The notes under the pieces: model-generated
Seen by the model: only the letters and a program-made list of their open reading frames with translations
What the model was told of the DNA's origin: nothing
The model's database searches: none
Made by a program: the position numbers and the translations under genes
Source of the DNA: Eubacteriales bacterium
GTDB lineage: Bacteria; Bacillota; Clostridia; Peptostreptococcales; Anaerovoracaceae
Length of the DNA stretch: 62,837 nucleotides
Direction: 5' to 3'
Assembly: GCA_028692105.1 (NCBI GenBank)
Contig: JAQUYC010000009.1
Span: forward strand, 1 to 62,837
Part shown: piece after piece, positions 54,305-62,748 of the stretch
How the letters are laid out: each line of letters opens with the position of its first letter
Numbering within the stretch: the stretch's first letter is position 1

Positions 54305-55903
54305 ATGGCAAAAAAAACATTTATACAAGGGGCTGTAATTCTTGGAGTTGCTGGGATTATTATTAAAATAATGGGTGCATTCTTCCGAATCCCCCTTGCT
54401 AATCTGATTGGAGATGAAGGGATGGGCTACTACCAGACTGCCTATCCCATTTATGTCCTTTTTTTGACCCTGGCGACCGCCGGAATTCCGATTGCAATAT
54501 CAAAAATGGTATCAGAAAGAGTTGCCGTGGATAATCATTATGAAGCATACAGGGTGTTCCGCATATCTTTTATATTGTTGTTTTCTATCGGGATTTGCTC
54601 TTCGGCTATTCTCTTCTTCGGTGCAGGCCAAATTGTGAATGCTATCGGAAACCCCGGAGCAAAATATGCTATGATGTCCATTGCTCCGGCACTGCTTTTT
54701 GTTCCGATCATGGCCGCATACCGGGGCTATTTTCAGGGAATGCAAAACATGAAACCTACAGCTGTATCACAGGTAGTGGAGCAGTTTTTTCGGGTATTGA
54801 CCGGATTGGCTTTAGCATACTACCTGATTAAGTACGGGTTGGAATTTGCAGCCGCAGGAGCTTCATTCGGAGCAACGGCGGGCTCCATTACCGGCCTGAT
54901 AGCTGTTATTGCAATATATTATTATCATAAGGGAAGCCTCAGAGGAGATGTAGAAAGAACACGACGCATAAGTACTGAAAAAGGCAGTAAAATACTTGCT
55001 AACATATTTATGATCGCAGTGCCTGTGACTATAGGGGCAGCAATCATGCCTATAATGAACACCATTGATGTGGGAATAGTCATGCGAAGACTTCAAGAAA
55101 CCGGCTGGTCAGAGGGAGCCGCAAACGGACTCTATGGTCAGCTCACCGGAATGGCAGGTCCCCTGATAAACTTTCCGCAGGTATTGACGCAGGCAATTGC
55201 CATGAGCCTTGTCCCTGCCATTGCAGCAGCATATAAGCAAAACGATATGAATTTTTTGAATTACAATGTTCGACTGGGGCTCAGATCCGCAATTTTAGTA
55301 GGACTGCCTTGTGCCTTGGGTATGATGACATTGGCAGAGCCAATTATGCTCCTGCTTTACCCGATGCAGAAAGCAAGTGCGGTCAGTGCAGCACCATGCC
55401 TGTTTATCATGGCGTTTGGAGTAATATTCCTTTCAATGGTTCAAACACTTACCGGCGTTTTGCAGGGCCTGGGAAGACCGATGATACCCGTTATCAATCT
55501 CTGTGCCGGGGCAGCAGTTAAGATTGTCCTCACATATACACTGACCGGTATCGACAGCATTAATGTTAAAGGAGCAGCCATCGGAACGGTTGCGGCATAT
55601 ATGGTGGCATCTGTATTGAACATCATCGCGGTTAAAAAGTATACGGGGGTCAGGCTTGATACTACCCTGACATTTATAAAACCGGTAGGAGCCGCGTTGG
55701 TTATGAGTGCATCAGTGTGGATCAGCTATAGAATTTTGTTCGGTGTGTTTGGCAATGCTCTTTCAACAGTGGCCGCAATACTGATAGGCGCCGCGGTATA
55801 TTGTGCGATGCTATTTGTAACAAAGGCTGTAAAAAAAGAAGAATTGAAATTTCTCCCCAAAAGCGAGAAAATATTAAAATTTATGAATAAAATTAAAAGG
55901 TAA
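54305..55903 (+). CDS. spoVB: SpoVB-type lipid II flippase-family protein (MOP superfamily)
   Basis: A 532-residue polytopic membrane protein with about 14 helices, of the SpoVB/YabM/Amj-related polysaccharide transporter family. PLANLIGDEGMGYYQTAYPIY near 31-51 is the family N-terminal signature. It begins one base after the deaminase stop. In B. subtilis SpoVB is needed for cortex synthesis; a vegetative flippase role is also possible, so the symbol is by position and family. Confidence 0.85.
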   Translation: MAKKTFIQGAVILGVAGIIIKIMGAFFRIPLANLIGDEGMGYYQTAYPIYVLFLTLATAGIPIAISKMVSERVAVDNHYEAYRVFRISFILLFSIGICSSAILFFGAGQIVNAIGNPGAKYAMMSIAPALLFVPIMAAYRGYFQGMQNMKPTAVSQVVEQFFRVLTGLALAYYLIKYGLEFAAAGASFGATAGSITGLIAVIAIYYYHKGSLRGDVERTRRISTEKGSKILANIFMIAVPVTIGAAIMPIMNTIDVGIVMRRLQETGWSEGAANGLYGQLTGMAGPLINFPQVLTQAIAMSLVPAIAAAYKQNDMNFLNYNVRLGLRSAILVGLPCALGMMTLAEPIMLLLYPMQKASAVSAAPCLFIMAFGVIFLSMVQTLTGVLQGLGRPMIPVINLCAGAAVKIVLTYTLTGIDSINVKGAAIGTVAAYMVASVLNIIAVKKYTGVRLDTTLTFIKPVGAALVMSASVWISYRILFGVFGNALSTVAAILIGAAVYCAMLFVTKAVKKEELKFLPKSEKILKFMNKIKR

Positions 55904-55912
55904 CATAAGAAT

Positions 55913-56740
55913 ATGAAAGAAAAATATATGAAATACTATGAAGAGGGAAAAACAACTGAAGAAGCCATCAAACGGCTGGAAGAAATCATCGCTGTGCTGC
56001 GAAGTGATGACGGCTGCCCATGGGACAAGGCACAGACACATAAAAGCATTCGTTCCTGTTTGCTTGAAGAGGCTTACGAAGCGGCAGATGCCATAGATAA
56101 AGAGGATTTCGACAATTTGGAAGAAGAATTGGGGGATATACTCCTTCAGGTGGTTTTTCATGCGAACCTGGCAAAAGAAAAGCAAAGGTTTGATCTTCGC
56201 AGTATCGCAAACCGGGAATGTGATAAAATGCTACGTCGTCACCCCCATGTTTTTTTGAACAAAAATTCAGAAAGTATTGACAAAGCCATTGAAAAATGGG
56301 AAAATGTGAAAAGAAATGAAAGGGGAACCTCGACACATACAGAATCTATGAAGAATGTTCCGGACGCATTGCCAGCATTGATTAAAAGCTATAAGATTCA
56401 AAAAAAGGCAGCAGAAGTAGGATTCGACTGGGAGGATGTCAGTGAAGCTTTTTCTAAAGTAAAAGAGGAGACTTGTGAGCTTCTTGAGATTTACCGTGAA
56501 AACGAGGCGACCAGAATTAAAGAAGAAGTTGGAGACCTATTATTCGCAGCAGTGAATGTTGCCAGGTTCCTGGGGGTAAATCCAGAAGAAGCTTTAAACT
56601 TTACTTCTTCAAAGTTTATTGACAGGTTTGGGTTTATAGAGGAGTCAGCCGGCATTCAAGGAAAAAGACTGGAAGATATGAGCCTTGAAGAAATGGACAA
56701 GCTGTGGGAACAAGCCAAGTCAGGTAAACGGGGTTTTTGA
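55913..56740 (+). CDS. mazG: Nucleoside triphosphate pyrophosphohydrolase MazG
   Basis: A 275-residue tandem MazG. The first domain has DDGCPWDKAQTHKSI, EEAYEAADAI and EELGDILLQVVFH (EExxE-12-28-ExxD metal site); the second has KEETCELLE and EEVGDLLFAAVNVARF. It hydrolyses unwanted NTPs. It lacks the N-terminal SAM-methylase domain found in B. subtilis YabN. Confidence 0.93.
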   Translation: MKEKYMKYYEEGKTTEEAIKRLEEIIAVLRSDDGCPWDKAQTHKSIRSCLLEEAYEAADAIDKEDFDNLEEELGDILLQVVFHANLAKEKQRFDLRSIANRECDKMLRRHPHVFLNKNSESIDKAIEKWENVKRNERGTSTHTESMKNVPDALPALIKSYKIQKKAAEVGFDWEDVSEAFSKVKEETCELLEIYRENEATRIKEEVGDLLFAAVNVARFLGVNPEEALNFTSSKFIDRFGFIEESAGIQGKRLEDMSLEEMDKLWEQAKSGKRGF

Positions 56741-56816
56741 TCAAGAAAAATGAAGCATGAGTAGTGTTTCACTTCAGACCAATCAAATTTATAGAAATTA
56801 AAGGAGGTTATGTTCG

Positions 56817-57095
56817 GTGAATAAGGCAGAATTAGTTGCTAGCGTAGCAGAGAAAACAGGTTTTACCAAAAAAGATGCTGAGGTTGCAGTAAATGCATTT
56901 GTTGCGAGTATTGAAGGTGCTCTGGTTAAAGGAGAAAAGGTACAATTGATTGGATTCGGTACTTTTGAAACCCGTCAGAGAAAAGAAAGACAGGGGAGGA
57001 ATCCAAGGAAACCAGGCGAAGTGATAAAGATTGCCGCATCAAAAGCTCCGGTTTTCAAAGCTGGAAAAGCATTGAAGGACGCAGTAAACAAATAA
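56817..57095 (+). CDS. hup: HU-family DNA-binding protein
   Basis: A 92-residue [24 protein letters not shown] and the DNA-arm core [21 protein letters not shown]. It begins with GTG 56817 behind AAAGGAGG. It compacts the chromosome. The mazG-hup-rqcP order is typical in Clostridia. Confidence 0.97.
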   Translation: MNKAELVASVAEKTGFTKKDAEVAVNAFVASIEGALVKGEKVQLIGFGTFETRQRKERQGRNPRKPGEVIKIAASKAPVFKAGKALKDAVNK

Positions 57096-57116
57096 ATAAC
57101 TAACTAACTTATCTAT

Positions 57117-57142
57117 AAAGGCAGCTTATTAGCTGCCTTTAT
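57117..57142 (+). terminator. Terminator of hup
   Basis: AAAGGCAGCT (57117-57126) and AGCTGCCTTT (57131-57140), a perfect 10-bp stem with a TATT loop. The T run is within the stem end. Confidence 0.75.
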
Positions 57143-57217
57143 AACATTTCACACCTTGACATGTTTGTAAGGCAAACGTCGGGGTTTTACCGTCTTCCAA
57201 GAAAGTATAGAGGGGAT

Positions 57218-57460
57218 ATGAGAGTAGATAAATTTTTGAAGAACTCAAGGCTTATTAAACGCAGAACTATTGCAAAGGAAGCCTGTGAACAGGACAGGGT
57301 ATTCATTAACGGCAAAGCTGCCAAACCCGGCAGCGAAGTTAAGACAGGGGATATCATCTTAGTACAATTCGGTAATGCGCAGATTAAAGCGAAAGTATTA
57401 GCTCTTTTTGAACATAGCACGAAGGAAACAGCCGCTTTGATGTATGAGATCGTTGAATAA
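57218..57460 (+). CDS. rqcP: S4-domain ribosome quality-control protein RqcP
   Basis: An 80-residue S4 RNA-binding protein beginning MRVDKFLKNSRLIKRRTIAKE, equal in length and sequence pattern to RqcP/YabO. RqcP assists RqcH in poly-alanine tailing of stalled chains on the 50S subunit. GAGGGG lies just before ATG 57218. It ends the conserved spoVT-spoVB-mazG-rqcP block; yabP, yabQ and divIC do not follow. Confidence 0.92.
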   Translation: MRVDKFLKNSRLIKRRTIAKEACEQDRVFINGKAAKPGSEVKTGDIILVQFGNAQIKAKVLALFEHSTKETAALMYEIVE

Positions 57461-57488
57461 TATATTATAGAAAAATGTAATAAAACGG

Positions 57489-57531
57489 AAACCTCCGGGC
57501 ATAATAGGAATATATGACAGTTTGGAGGTTT
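57489..57531 (+). promoter_or_regulatory. Hairpin with nested sigma-F/G-like promoter before the activase trio
   Basis: AAACCTCC (57489-57496) pairs with GGAGGTTT (57524-57531), then TTT. The right arm is the Shine-Dalgarno of the next gene. In the loop, GGGCATAATA (57497-57506) fits the sigma-F -10 GGnnAnAhTr at every position and contains the sigma-G -10 CATnnTA. The -35 (GTAAT, 15 bases upstream) is weak. RNA from this promoter would lack the left arm. Confidence 0.5.
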
Positions 57532-57536
57532 TTTGC

Positions 57537-58415
57537 ATGAAAATTGGAATTCCCGGAGGCTTATTATATTATAAGTACGAGCCCTTTATCAGGACTTTTT
57601 TTAATGAGATGGGAGTTGATACAGAGTATTCTGTAAAATCAAATAAAGAAATTCTGGATTTAGGTATTAGAAACTGTGTAGATGAAGCATGTCTTCCGAT
57701 GAAGTTGTTTCACGGACATACGGCTAAACTTCAAAATACCTGTGACTTTACAGCAGCCCCAAGATTAATGAACTGCGAGTTTGGGGAATCTATCTGCCCT
57801 AAGTTTCATGGGCTTCCGGAGCTTATATCGGCGGGAACCGGAAAATCAAATCAATTATTCACAGAACCGATTTACTTAAATGATCAAAAAAAGCTGAAGA
57901 AAGTTTTGAAAAAAAACTGCCGATGTATCGGTGTGCCTGATGTAAAAATAGATAAGGCCTATCAATATGCTATGGAGAACCAGCGGAATACAAGCTTTGG
58001 CATCAAGGATAGCGGATATCGCCATAGAGTTTTTTTAGCAGGCCACCCATACAATATCTATGACTCATTTGCCAATCTGAATTTACTACAGAAACTGCAT
58101 AATCTTGATATCGGAGTCGTTACTGAGGAGCGCGTCTGCAGGAATGAAAAGCTGAAAGCCATGGCAGGGCTGATCAAGCGCCCTTACTGGCTATTCTTTA
58201 TTCATAATTTTGCACCGGCAATTTCACTGATGCAGCGAAAAGAGATCGATGGCATAGTTTACGTCTCATCCTTCTGCTGCGGTACAGATTCGATTACAAT
58301 TGAAATGATCAAAAACAGAGCCGCAGGCTTCCCCGTTCTCGTCTTGAAACTGGACGAGCAAACCGGTGAAGCCGGATATAATACTCGACTTGAAGCATTT
58401 CGAGAGGTATTGTAA
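57537..58415 (+). CDS. DUF2229-type acyl-CoA dehydratase activase-related protein (component 1)
   Basis: A 292-residue protein starting MKIGIPGGLLYYKYEPFI, with cysteines in RNCVDEACLPMKLFHGH, NCEFGESICPKF and SSFCCGTDS. These match DUF2229, a family related to the 2-hydroxyacyl-CoA dehydratase subunits that hold a [4Fe-4S] cluster. ATG 57537 follows GGAGG by 8 bases. It is the first of three overlapping genes; both DUF2229-type genes plus an activase point to a radical-type reduction or dehydration at an unknown substrate. Confidence 0.8.
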   Translation: MKIGIPGGLLYYKYEPFIRTFFNEMGVDTEYSVKSNKEILDLGIRNCVDEACLPMKLFHGHTAKLQNTCDFTAAPRLMNCEFGESICPKFHGLPELISAGTGKSNQLFTEPIYLNDQKKLKKVLKKNCRCIGVPDVKIDKAYQYAMENQRNTSFGIKDSGYRHRVFLAGHPYNIYDSFANLNLLQKLHNLDIGVVTEERVCRNEKLKAMAGLIKRPYWLFFIHNFAPAISLMQRKEIDGIVYVSSFCCGTDSITIEMIKNRAAGFPVLVLKLDEQTGEAGYNTRLEAFREVL

Positions 58416-59560
58416 TGAAAATAACATTTCCGCATATCGGAGATGCACACCTTATTGGTAGGATTTTTTTCACAGAAATCGGCATCGATATCATAACTCC
58501 TCATGCAAATACTGAAAAAGGATTAGAAAAAGGAAGCGAGGTTTCTCCCGACGAGATCTGCCTTCCTTTTAAGCTGATGCTGTCAAATTTAATGGAAGCA
58601 TACAAGCTTGGCGCTGATACGGTGATCATGCCTGCAACTATGGGTCCATGCCGTTTGGGCGAATACGGTGAACTGCTCAAGTCAATACTTGACAGAAAAG
58701 GATACTCCTTTCAATGGGTGCTGCTTGATTCTCCAAATTCAATCGGCAAACAGGAGCTGCTTCGCAGGCTGGCAAATGTCGTATCAGGAAGCAACAAGTC
58801 TCTGCCGGGTATTTTAACAGCATTGATACGAACCTATAAAATAATTGAAAAACTCGAAAAGTTAGAGCAAAAAGCTCATATTCTTGCAGGTTATGAAAAG
58901 AAAAAGGGAGAATGTAAAAAAGTATTGACATCTTGCCGCAGGGATTTAGCGCAGGCAAGCGGAATCAGTCAGGCATTGAAAATCATTCGGCATCATCGGT
59001 GCCAACTCGGGGAAATTACGTTTGATTTTAATAAAAAGCCGCTTCATATACTGGTGACAGGGGAAATCTTCTCTATGATCGAGCCCTTTGCCAATCATCA
59101 TATAGAAGAACTGCTCATGGATATGAGTGTGTCCTTTGAAAAACGGGTGACACTAAGATGGTGGATTCGCCGTACGATATTGAGATCAACCAATCTTAAG
59201 GGTTCAATAAATTTGAAAAAAAAGAGATTGCCTTATGATATCGGCGGTTATGCAAAAGAAACAGTAGAGGACGGAGAATTATGCGTCGAAAAGGGATATG
59301 ACGGAGTGATACAGCTTTTTCCGGTGGGATGTATGCCGGAAATCGTTGCAAAGGCTGTTTTTTCGAAAATGATGAAAGAACGGGAAGTGAGTATTCTGAC
59401 TGTGATCTATGATGAAATGGGTGGAGAGGCAGGTTATATTACCAGAATCGAAGCATTTATAGATATGCTGAACAGGAGAAAGAGCTTAGAGCAAAAGAAG
59501 AAAAGAGAAATCTATAACAGAAAAGTTAAGGGGAAAACGCATGTATTATCTGGGCATTGA
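58415..59560 (+). CDS. Acyl-CoA dehydratase activase-related protein (component 2)
   Basis: A 381-residue protein with DEICLPFKLMLSNLMEA, MPATMGPCRLGEYGE and FPVGCMPEI, the cysteine and fold signatures of the 2-hydroxyglutaryl-CoA dehydratase D-like family. Its ATG shares a base with the stop of component 1, and its end overlaps the activase by 20 bases. The basic middle segment (about 140-180, 230-270) is not typical of dehydratase subunits. The substrate is unknown. Confidence 0.8.
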   Translation: MKITFPHIGDAHLIGRIFFTEIGIDIITPHANTEKGLEKGSEVSPDEICLPFKLMLSNLMEAYKLGADTVIMPATMGPCRLGEYGELLKSILDRKGYSFQWVLLDSPNSIGKQELLRRLANVVSGSNKSLPGILTALIRTYKIIEKLEKLEQKAHILAGYEKKKGECKKVLTSCRRDLAQASGISQALKIIRHHRCQLGEITFDFNKKPLHILVTGEIFSMIEPFANHHIEELLMDMSVSFEKRVTLRWWIRRTILRSTNLKGSINLKKKRLPYDIGGYAKETVEDGELCVEKGYDGVIQLFPVGCMPEIVAKAVFSKMMKEREVSILTVIYDEMGGEAGYITRIEAFIDMLNRRKSLEQKKKREIYNRKVKGKTHVLSGH

Positions 59561-60503
59561 TGTTGGTTCTGTAAGTACAGATTTTGTAATAATTAACAAG
59601 GATAAAAAGATTATTGAACAGCTTTATCTTAAAACAATGGGCAATCCGATTGAAGCAGTCCAGGACGGCTTACGAAAACTGGGAAAGGATTTTGCGAGCA
59701 ACGAAATTTCCGGAGTGGGTGCAACCGGAAGCGGACGGACACTTGCAGCAGCTGTGAGCGGTGTTGATGTCGTTAAGAACGAGATCACAGCGCATGGAGT
59801 TGCATCCGCCGTATTTGATCCGGATATCCGTACAATCATAGAAATCGGGGGACAGGATTCAAAGATCATACTGCTTAGGGATGGAATAATCACAGACTTT
59901 GCCATGAACACGGTCTGCGCAGCAGGTACAGGCTCTTTTCTGGATCGACAGGCAGAGCGCCTTGGCCTTGAGCTGAAAGATTTGGGAGCCTTTGCGCTTC
60001 GTTCTGAAAATCCTGTGAGAATTGCGGGCAGGTGTGCTGTTTTTGCTGAAAGCGACATCATACATAAGCAGCAGCTTGGATGTGCGATGGAGGATATTAT
60101 TGCGGGAATGTCTAAGGCATTGGTACGAAATTATCTAAATAATGTTGCAAAGGGAAAGGAACTGCTGCCCAAAATATGCTTTCAGGGAGGTGTTGCTGCA
60201 AATGATGGAATACGTAAAGCTTTGGAGGAAGCATTGGGTACTGAGATACTGATTCCGGAATACCACAAGGTGATGGGAGCCTTTGGTTCTGCCGTACTGG
60301 CTATGGAACTCATGGAAGGCGAAAGGAAAAAAACCTGCTTCAAGGGATTCGAAGTAGGTCATGAAAAAATTGGAACTGATACCTTTGAATGCCGTGATTG
60401 CAGCAATAACTGTGAAGTCGTCATACTTCGGTCTGAAGGGAGACAAATCGGATGTTTTTCAGATCGCTGCGGCAAATATCAGTCAGCAGGAGCTCTTCAT
60501 TAA
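59541..60503 (+). CDS. BadF/BadG/BcrA/HgdC-type ATPase activase
   Basis: A 320-residue ASKHA ATPase: phosphate-1 GIDVGSVSTDFV near 5-16, IGGQDSKII near 100, MNTVCAAGTGSFLDRQA near 115-131 with a cluster-binding cysteine, GRCAVFAESDI near 155 and FQGGVAANDGI near 216. It should hydrolyse ATP to push one electron from a [4Fe-4S] cluster at the dimer interface into its partner. The C-terminal cysteines (CRDCSNNC, CFSDRCGK) form an extra metal-binding tail of about 60 residues not needed in HgdC. Confidence 0.9.
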   Translation: MYYLGIDVGSVSTDFVIINKDKKIIEQLYLKTMGNPIEAVQDGLRKLGKDFASNEISGVGATGSGRTLAAAVSGVDVVKNEITAHGVASAVFDPDIRTIIEIGGQDSKIILLRDGIITDFAMNTVCAAGTGSFLDRQAERLGLELKDLGAFALRSENPVRIAGRCAVFAESDIIHKQQLGCAMEDIIAGMSKALVRNYLNNVAKGKELLPKICFQGGVAANDGIRKALEEALGTEILIPEYHKVMGAFGSAVLAMELMEGERKKTCFKGFEVGHEKIGTDTFECRDCSNNCEVVILRSEGRQIGCFSDRCGKYQSAGALH

Positions 60504-60511
60504 CAAAAAAA

Positions 60512-60895
60512 TTAAAAAATATTTTCAGGTGTTATTAATTCATTCAAATGTAAAAACGCAAGCTGCTCCTTTAAACAGAGTAGCTCTCCGATTGCCATAG
60601 AGGCATCTTTTGATTTAATATAGCCCTTTGCCCGTGCTATGGAAAAATCAGTATCGTTTATTACAGATGTATGATAAAAAAACGTAAAGACTTTTTTCTT
60701 CTTATGCCATTTATCAGTTAGCTTTTCAAACTGGTTATCAGCCGTCTCCCAGTCTTCCATAGATATGCTTTTCATGATAACATCCTCTATAGACCCGGTC
60801 ATAGCATGAATATTCTTATCTGCATAATTAACAAACAATGCCCAGGCAATGGTGAGTATAGAGAAACAAATTATAGATGTGATCAGTGCTTTCAC
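60512..60895 (-). CDS. DUF4363-family membrane-anchored protein
   Basis: A 127-residue protein with one N-terminal hydrophobic helix (about 3-22) and a helical extracytoplasmic part with WETADNQFEKLTDKWHKKKKVF, the DUF4363 pattern. The start is GTG 60895, with GGGAGG 10 bases upstream; its first base is the last base of the DUF421 stop. The pair is a recurring clostridial operon of unknown role. Confidence 0.8.
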   Translation of the reverse strand: MKALITSIICFSILTIAWALFVNYADKNIHAMTGSIEDVIMKSISMEDWETADNQFEKLTDKWHKKKKVFTFFYHTSVINDTDFSIARAKGYIKSKDASMAIGELLCLKEQLAFLHLNELITPENIF

Positions 60896-61602
60896 TATAT
60901 TCCAACCTCCCTCTGCATGCCATTTTTGCACTTCTCTTTTGGATAGATATGAAGCTTGCGTTTCTCGTCAAAGAAACACAGAAATACCTGGGAATAGTCA
61001 GTAATTTTTATTTTTGACAGTTCTTTCTTCAAATAGCTTTCATCCTTGCCCAGTAAAGCAAGGTTCCTTTTATATAAATTACCGTCAGAAATCAGGACCA
61101 TTGGCATAATTTCCGATGACACTGGGATATTCATATCTTCGCGTGTCAGAGGCGCCTTTTCCGGCTTGGGAATTACACTCAGTTCTCCGTTCGCTTCCAG
61201 GACAGCATAGTCGACATCCGCAGCTGATGGATAGTTCTTGATTCTAAGCTGCTCCATCAAATCATTGATTGTCATTCTCTGATTTTTTAATTCTTGCTTA
61301 TTTATATTACCGCGATGTATCAGTATGCTGGGTTTTCCTTTCAGAAAAGCATCGATTCTTCCGCTTTTCGTTGAAAGGAAAGACAACAGAACCTCCAATA
61401 GTAAAAGCGTTATTATAGCAGCGATACCACTGAAAATTGGCACATCGATAGATTCTATCGGGATAGCCGCCAATTCTGCAATCATGAACAATATAATAAT
61501 TTCAAATGGATCCAGTTTTGACAATTCTGCCTTACCCATAACGCGCATCACAAACAGAACTGTAAAGTATAAAATCATCGTTCGAATCACTATGATCAGC
61601 AT
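60895..61602 (-). CDS. DUF421/YetF-family membrane protein
   Basis: A 235-residue protein with three N-terminal membrane helices (about 1-80) and a cytoplasmic part with KGKPSILIHRGNINKQEL and NDLMEQLRIKNYPSAADVDYA, the DUF421/YetF signature. AGGAGG lies before ATG 61602. Related proteins occur in spores, where some affect germination receptors; I cannot place this one. Confidence 0.87.
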   Translation of the reverse strand: MLIIVIRTMILYFTVLFVMRVMGKAELSKLDPFEIIILFMIAELAAIPIESIDVPIFSGIAAIITLLLLEVLLSFLSTKSGRIDAFLKGKPSILIHRGNINKQELKNQRMTINDLMEQLRIKNYPSAADVDYAVLEANGELSVIPKPEKAPLTREDMNIPVSSEIMPMVLISDGNLYKRNLALLGKDESYLKKELSKIKITDYSQVFLCFFDEKRKLHIYPKEKCKNGMQREVGI

Positions 61603-61759
61603 TAAATTTCCTCCTAAAAATCATACTTGTACTATTGTGCACCCAAATTACCGCTGATATACTAAAACTCAAATAAATAGTTGTTTACAAAAATTTTCGT
61701 TTAAATCGTCGATTTACAGTTTTTCGTCGCAGCTATAACAAACATTAAAGGGTTTCTTA

Positions 61760-62408
61760 ATGAGCGGAAGCAGATATTACAGCTTTGTCGGAGTTTATAC
61801 ATTTACCTATGCGGCGATCGGAATGCTGCTTCCTTTGATTGGACAGTACCTGGACGGCATAGGATTTACCGGCATGCAGATTGGAGCAGTTACAGCCACA
61901 GCCGTTGGGATTTTTGCTTCCCCTTTCTGGGGGTACCTTAGCCATTACAGTAAGGATAGCACTCGAACCCTTCTTTTTTTATGCATTCTTACTGATGTGC
62001 GGAGCAGAGGCTCCATTTATGGCATGGACAGAAAAGCTTGAAAAAATACTGACAATGGAGAGAATGATTCTGATTTCAATGATAATATCTGCTTTGCGAT
62101 ACCTCTGGTACAGCACCGGACCGACACCTGAACTTCTCATTGGGACATTTTTCCTACAGGGAATGGTAAACGGGATATTACTGGTTGAATTCGTTCGATA
62201 TATTGCGAAACTCGTAGAACCGGCGATGATCGGTATGGCGATGACATTATACCAGGCGGTTTCCTCCAATGGCAGTACTATCTTATGCCAGATTATAGGA
62301 GGTGCGATACTGGATAATTACGGCAGCTTGGAAGTGTATCTCTTCTTCTCCGCTTATAATATGATCGGTATTATTCTATATATTTGGTTTAAGCTATATA
62401 AAGTGTAA
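61760..62408 (+). pseudogene. Decayed MFS transporter (internal deletion and frameshift)
   Basis: The first frame (from ATG 61760) gives the N-terminus of an MFS protein, with helices 1-3 and the loop GYLSHYSKDSTR. From about 61960 homologous-looking protein continues in another frame (LLMCGAEAPFMAW, then SALRYLWYSTGPTPELL to a stop at 62408), which matches the last four or five helices of the same family. About 200 residues between are missing, and the junction lies near a T run at 61974-61980. A full MFS needs about 390 residues; here about 205 survive. Confidence 0.75.
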
Positions 62409-62470
62409 TAGAACAAAGGAACAAAAGTAAAAAGTAAAAAAGTTACAAATAATGTTATTGCGAAAAGTGG

Positions 62471-62499
62471 TTGACAGGTTCAAGCGAATTTGTTAATAT
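62471..62499 (+). promoter_or_regulatory. rRNA operon promoter P1
   Basis: TTGACA (62471-62476), 17 bases, TAATAT (62494-62499). An 8-bp stem TTGCTGTC (62505-62512) / GACAGCAA (62538-62545) follows at once in the leader. Confidence 0.85.
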
Positions 62500-62579
62500 A
62501 ACACTTGCTGTCGGGAGATTCCAATACAGGAGGGGTAGACAGCAAAGGAAAAAAAGATGAAAAAAGTGTTTAAAATCAG

Positions 62580-62608
62580 TTGACACGGACAAGCATCTTT
62601 GATACTAT
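62580..62608 (+). promoter_or_regulatory. rRNA operon promoter P2
   Basis: TTGACA (62580-62585), 17 bases, TACTAT (62603-62608). Second of three consensus promoters pointing at the right edge of the window. Confidence 0.85.
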
Positions 62609-62617
62609 GATTAAGCA

Positions 62618-62650
62618 TCTTGTTAAGGTCTTGTTAAGGTCTTGTTAAGA
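62618..62650 (+). repeat. Three tandem 11-bp repeats between P2 and P3
   Basis: TCTTGTTAAGG is repeated three times without spacing (the third ends in A), covering 62618-62650. The 11-bp period is one helical turn, so a protein or bent-DNA site is possible. Too short and unspaced for a CRISPR. Confidence 0.75.
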
Positions 62651-62712
62651 AATTGTAAGACCGCCCGCGAAAACACAGCTTTATAGCGAAGTAAAAAAAT
62701 CGCAATTAAGGG

Positions 62713-62741
62713 TTGACAAGAAACCGTGAGAGTGATAAACT
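62713..62741 (+). promoter_or_regulatory. rRNA operon promoter P3
   Basis: TTGACA (62713-62718), 17 bases, TAAACT (62736-62741). It is the promoter nearest to the 16S leader. Confidence 0.85.
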
Positions 62742-62748
62742 TAAAAAG

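Noticed and set aside
61760-62408. Two separate small membrane genes
   Set aside because: The two frames match the start and the end of one MFS family, and the second has no start codon with a ribosome site at the junction.
62618-62650. CRISPR array
   Set aside because: Three 11-bp units with no spacers; tandem repeat only, and no cas genes in the window.
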